From Deltaproteobacteria bacterium (lineage in GTDB: Bacteria; Desulfobacterota; Desulfobaccia; Desulfobaccales; 0-14-0-80-60-11), in assembly GCA_016874945.1 (NCBI GenBank), contig VGSO01000142.1, forward strand, positions 1 to 7,301: a stretch of DNA of 7,301 nt, read 5' to 3'. The notes under the pieces are model-generated. The model was not told where the DNA came from. It ran no database searches and saw only the letters and a list, made by a program, of their open reading frames with translations. Positions 5,203-7,301 of this stretch are shown piece by piece. Position 1 is the first letter of the stretch. Each line of letters starts with the position of its first letter. The position numbers and the translations under genes are program-made.

Positions 5203-5254
5203 GGTCAGGTTTCAGGTTTTAGGGGTCAGGTTTCAGGTTTTAGGGGTCAGGTTA
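5203..5254. repeat. Heptamer tandem array, GGTCAGG/TTTCAGG/TTTTAGG, with a 21-bp higher-order period
   Basis: Seven 7-bp units run in register on the plus strand: GGTCAGG, TTTCAGG, TTTTAGG, then the same three again, then GGTCAGG. The triplet of heptamers makes an exact 21-bp repeat (5203, 5224, 5245). Read on the minus strand the units are CCTGACC, CCTGAAA and CCTAAAA, the same family as the array at 7179-7210. It lies just upstream of the aldolase ribosome binding site. Confidence 0.85.
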
Positions 5255-5305
5255 GCCCTATTTCCTTTTCCTTCTAAGGACTTTCAACGCTTAAAGCCTA
5301 ATGGT

Positions 5306-5328
5306 GGCACAGGTGTCTCGCCTATGCC
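5306..5328. repeat. Imperfect palindrome, REP-like
   Basis: GGCACAGG, a seven-base loop TGTCTCG, then CCTATGCC: an 8-bp stem with one C-A mismatch. It lies in the 224-base gap between lpxB and the aldolase. The rest of that gap, apart from the tandem array at 5203-5254, shows no ORF, RNA gene or convincing promoter. It may be a decayed copy of a dispersed palindromic repeat or a weak attenuator. No U-tract follows on either strand. Confidence 0.45.
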
Positions 5329-5413
5329 TGATATTAAACAAAATTCCCCGACTTTGCATCTCGGTCCATGCTCCCCTTGGCAACCTGCGTATTAATGTAT
5401 TTCTTGCATCATT

Positions 5414-6670
5414 CTAAAGAGATTTTTCTTTGATCAACTCCACCGCCACTTCCGCGGCGCGGCGGGAGGCCCCGGGGCCGCCCAGGCGGGTAATGACCCG
5501 GGTCAGACCTTTCCGCAGCTTTGCCAATCTTTCCCCATTTTTAATCCAGGCCAGGACCGTCCGGGCCACCAACTCCGGGGTGCAATAGTGCTGCAGTAGT
5601 TCCGGGAACATCCGCTCCCCGGCCAACAGATTGGCCATTCCGGCGTGGGGCACCCGCACCAGGAGCCGCGCCGCCGCAAAGGTTAAAGGCGACACCCGGT
5701 ACACGATGACCGCGGGGGTTCCGGCCAGAGCCGCCTCCACCGTGGCGGTCCCCGAGGCCACCAGCGCCAGGTGCGCCGCGGCCAGGGTCTGGTAGGATTG
5801 GCCGGGGATGATTTTGAGGTTTTCGGTCTTCGGTCTTCGGTCTTCGGTTTCCTCCCCCAAAATTTCCTCCACCAACTCAACCGGCACCGTAGAGGCCAGG
5901 GGCAGCACGAACTGGCACTCAGGTATGGCCTGCTTCAGGATTTTGGCGGCCTCCAGCATGACCGGCAGCAACAGCCGCACCTCGCTGGCCCGGCTGCCGG
6001 GGAGGAGGGCCAGGGTGAGCCGTTTCGGGTCCAGCCCCCATTCCGTCAGCAGCGCCCGGCGGTCCGGAGCCTCCGGCAAAGTCTCCCGTAACGGGTGGCC
6101 GACATACTCCGCAGGCACCCCCCGCTGCCGGTAAAAATCCGCCTCAAAAGGAAAAATGACGGCAATGCGGTCCACCAGCCGGGCCAGGGTGCGCACCCGG
6201 TAGGTGCGCCAGGCCCAGACCTGGGGGCTGATATAGTACATCACCGGCACGCCGTGCCATTTGGCCAGCCTGGCCACCCAGAAGTTGAAGTCGGGAAAGT
6301 CCACCAGGATGGCGAGGGCCGGGGGCTCCTGTTGCAAAACCCGGCGGATGTCCCCCAAGGCCCGGAGCACGGCGGGAAGCCGGCCGGCCACTTCCGAGAG
6401 CCCCACCACCGCCAGGTCCCCGGCGTGGCAGATCAGCCGCACTCCCTGGGAGGCCAGGGCCTCTCCCCCGATCCCCAAAAACTCCGCGTCGGGCAAGAAC
6501 TCCCGGATGGCTGCCACCAACCGGGCCGCATGACTGTCTCCGGAAGCCTCCCCCGCGACGATGAGGATTGGGGGAGAGTTGTGTGGAAGAGGGGGCCATG
6601 GGCCGGCGGCCCCTGCCCCCTCCCCCACTCCCCCACCCCCAACCCCCATAAGTTTTTTATTTGATACCAT
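5414..6670 (-). CDS. lpxB: Lipid-A-disaccharide synthase
   Basis: This peripheral inner-membrane GT-B glycosyltransferase joins UDP-2,3-diacylglucosamine and lipid X to form the lipid A disaccharide. Motifs in order are ILIVAGEASGDSHAARL (35-51, family N-terminus), LVDFPDFNF (122-130), YYISPQVWAWR (145-155), YVGHPL (189-194), LLPGSRASEV (222-231) and LVASGTATVEAAL (303-315), the last being the UDP-binding side. The 418 residues are longer than the usual roughly 380. Two segments explain this: a Gly/Pro-rich stretch at about residues 9-33, and ETEDRRPKTEN at 274-284, which is encoded by a heptamer repeat array (5824-5851). Both lie outside conserved blocks, so activity is probably kept. The start is uncertain: the ATG at 6670 and the ATG at 6649 lack good ribosome binding sites, and a GTG at residue 15 after a G-rich run is possible. 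A Gfo/Idh gene end upstream matches known deltaproteobacterial lpx clusters. Confidence 0.94.
   Translation of the reverse strand: MVSNKKLMGVGGGGVGEGAGAAGPWPPLPHNSPPILIVAGEASGDSHAARLVAAIREFLPDAEFLGIGGEALASQGVRLICHAGDLAVVGLSEVAGRLPAVLRALGDIRRVLQQEPPALAILVDFPDFNFWVARLAKWHGVPVMYYISPQVWAWRTYRVRTLARLVDRIAVIFPFEADFYRQRGVPAEYVGHPLRETLPEAPDRRALLTEWGLDPKRLTLALLPGSRASEVRLLLPVMLEAAKILKQAIPECQFVLPLASTVPVELVEEILGEETEDRRPKTENLKIIPGQSYQTLAAAHLALVASGTATVEAALAGTPAVIVYRVSPLTFAAARLLVRVPHAGMANLLAGERMFPELLQHYCTPELVARTVLAWIKNGERLAKLRKGLTRVITRLGGPGASRRAAEVAVELIKEKSL
5824..5851. repeat. Heptamer tandem array CGGTCTT inside the lpxB coding sequence
   Basis: CGGTCTT occurs three times exactly (5824-5830, 5831-5837, 5838-5844), followed by the variant CGGTTTC; the preceding GAGGTTT may be a decayed unit. 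It encodes LpxB residues 274-284. The same unit recurs in the intergenic array at 7108-7135. On the minus strand (GAAGACC)n has no stop codon in any frame and repeats a seven-residue cycle EDRRPKT, so insertion keeps a reading frame open. Confidence 0.85.
6600..6650. repeat. C-run low-complexity stretch at the lpxB 5' end
   Basis: On the plus strand, runs of five C are spaced six to eight bases apart (CCCCCACTCCCCCACCCCCA and onward). On the coding strand this gives the Gly-rich N-terminal extension of LpxB. The spacing near seven bases resembles the other heptamer arrays but the units are degenerate, so its origin as an array is a guess. Confidence 0.45.
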
Positions 6671-6689
6671 AGGAATTCTGGCTTATTTT
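6661..6689 (+). promoter_or_regulatory. Possible sigma-70 type promoter for the small secreted protein gene
   Basis: TTGATA, a 17-base spacer, then TATTTT: five of six and four of six matches to the consensus hexamers. It would place transcription start near 6696, about 65 bases before the ATG at 6763. It overlaps the 5' end of the divergent lpxB frame. TATCAT at 6690-6695 is a competing -10 candidate. Weak evidence from sequence alone. Confidence 0.3.
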
Positions 6690-6762
6690 TATCATGGCAT
6701 ATATACAGCTGATAAGTCGCATCCTAACCCCTGGCCTGAAAATGCAGCCGCAAGGAGCCATT

Positions 6763-7101
6763 ATGAAAAAATCGGCATTGTTGATGCTCATTCTATCCGC
6801 CTTTATGCTAACGGCCCCCTCCCCTTCCCCGGCCAGCCGGCCCGTGCCCCGGACCCTGACGGGCTGTGTCATGAACGGGGTGCTATACACCGTGCACAAA
6901 TCCCATCAAAAAGGCGTTAAACCCACAGTTTACCGTATTAAAGTGCACGCCTTCGATTTAACCCATTATGAAGGATCAAAGATCCGGCTCAAGGGCAATC
7001 TGCTTCCCGGTGACAACTTTTATCCCAATCCCAAAACCTTAAAAGTTATGGGGGCCTGCGATAGAGCCTCCTGGGCGACCATCCAGACTTACGGCCCCTG
7101 A
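6763..7101 (+). CDS. Small secreted protein of unknown function, possibly OB-fold-like
   Basis: I do not recognise the family with certainty. The 112-residue product starts with a typical Sec signal peptide: MKK, a hydrophobic stretch SALLMLILSAFMLTA (4-18), then a Pro/Ser-rich region and a likely cleavage after A24 (PSPA/SRP), so it should be periplasmic or exported. The mature part is mostly beta-like: RTLTGCVMNGVLYTV (30-44), YRIKVHAFDL (57-66), YEGSKIRLKGNLLPGDNFYP (69-88) and KTLKVMGAC (91-99). The G-K-x-I-R-L-x-G-x-L pattern recalls small bacterial OB-fold proteins. Two cysteines remain, C35 and C99, which could form a disulfide. The ATG at 6763 has AAGGAG five bases upstream; the same frame opens earlier at 6694 but that start lacks a ribosome binding site and would bury the signal peptide. 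It is the only plus-strand gene, divergent from lpxB and convergent with the oxidoreductase gene. Confidence 0.8.
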   Translation: MKKSALLMLILSAFMLTAPSPSPASRPVPRTLTGCVMNGVLYTVHKSHQKGVKPTVYRIKVHAFDLTHYEGSKIRLKGNLLPGDNFYPNPKTLKVMGACDRASWATIQTYGP

Positions 7102-7107
7102 TTAAGC

Positions 7108-7135
7108 CGGTCTTCGGTCTTCGGTTTTCGGTTAA
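7108..7135. repeat. Heptamer tandem array CGGTCTT, intergenic copy
   Basis: Four units in register: CGGTCTT, CGGTCTT, CGGTTTT, CGGTTAA. It begins six bases after the stop codon of the small secreted protein gene. It is the same unit in the same plus-strand orientation as the array inside lpxB at 5824-5851. It has no hairpin potential, so it is not a terminator. Confidence 0.85.
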
Positions 7136-7178
7136 TAAATCTACGTCTGGATTTAGCCCCTGACCCGATTGCTCAAAA

Positions 7179-7210
7179 CCTAAAACCTGAAACCTGAAAC
7201 CTGAAACCTA
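7179..7210. repeat. Heptamer tandem array CCTGAAA/CCTAAAA
   Basis: CCTAAAA (7179-7185) is followed by CCTGAAA three times exactly (7186-7206) and a partial unit CCTA. The units are the minus-strand equivalents of those in the 5203-5254 array. The partial unit includes the TAG stop codon of the oxidoreductase gene on the minus strand (7208-7210). Confidence 0.85.
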
Positions 7211-7301
7211 CCCCCGCGCCTTGACCATGGCGGCGTTGATTTCCAGGGCCAAAGCCATGGCGGCCCGGCCGGCTTCCCCGGTGATGGGCGGCTCCCGGCC
7301 C
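7208..7301 (-). CDS. C-terminal end of a Gfo/Idh/MocA-like oxidoreductase, cut by window edge
   Basis: The only open minus-strand frame here ends at TAG 7208-7210 and reads GREPPITGEAGRAAMALALE followed by INAAMVKARG. The P-P-I-T-G-E-x-G-x-x-A pattern plus a closing helix is the usual C-terminus of Gfo/Idh/MocA-family NAD(P)-dependent oxidoreductases. In many deltaproteobacteria such a gene lies between lpxI/lpxA and lpxB, and it would do so here apart from the inserted plus-strand gene. Only 30 codons are visible, so the Rossmann domain and the substrate cannot be judged. The call rests on this short motif and on the neighbour lpxB. Confidence 0.6.
   Translation of the reverse strand, partial: GREPPITGEAGRAAMALALEINAAMVKARG

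Noticed and set aside
6144..6599. 151-codon minus-strand frame starting at an ATG within the lpxB 5' end
   Set aside because: It is out of frame with all LpxB motifs and rich in Gly/Arg/Pro, a shadow of lpxB.
7102..7207. Intrinsic terminator between the convergent genes
   Set aside because: The gap consists mainly of direct heptamer repeats with no GC-rich inverted repeat followed by a T-tract on either strand.

Overview
The window is a GC-rich chromosomal segment from a Gram-negative bacterium. The most likely source is a deltaproteobacterium (Desulfobacterota), perhaps near Syntrophobacterales/Desulfobaccales. Three things suggest this: lipid A synthesis genes (LpxB next to a Gfo/Idh-type oxidoreductase), a selenium-type YedE/YedF pair, and a DhnA-type class I aldolase. 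The taxonomic placement is inference. No phage, plasmid or CRISPR genes are visible.

Layout, read along the minus strand, which carries all but one gene. 7208-7301 is the last 30 codons of a Gfo/Idh/MocA-like oxidoreductase. It is followed by lpxB (5414-6670), a class I fructose-bisphosphate aldolase (4134-5189, TTG start), ribE (3227-3871), a very short leader ORF (3125-3157), yedE (1950-3032), yedF (1739-1948), ribBA (405-1607) and the 5' part of ribH (1-311). The only convincing plus-strand gene is a small secreted protein (6763-7101) lying between the oxidoreductase and lpxB, against the direction of the lipid A genes.

Function. ribE, ribBA and ribH form most of a riboflavin pathway operon; ribD is not in the window. 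A selenium-related cassette (yedE putative transporter, yedF TusA-like protein) sits inside this operon. Its 5' leader is the most interesting site here. A strong Shine-Dalgarno sequence starts a 10-codon ORF that ends at UGA-UGC-UGA, and a hairpin with SECIS-like geometry follows at once. That raises the possibility of selenocysteine-dependent control of a selenium transporter. lpxB makes the lipid A disaccharide precursor, and the aldolase serves glycolysis/gluconeogenesis.

Non-coding texture. Most gaps hold short tandem arrays with a 7-bp period in several sequence families (TTAGCNG/CCAACTG, TAGTTCT, GGTCAGG/CCTGAAA, CGGTCTT). One array lies in frame inside lpxB, and two touch stop codons. 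The aldolase-ribE gap carries a 148-bp element with about 32-bp terminal inverted repeats and two perfect internal hairpins, which looks like a MITE. No gene-free stretch exceeds 300 bases.
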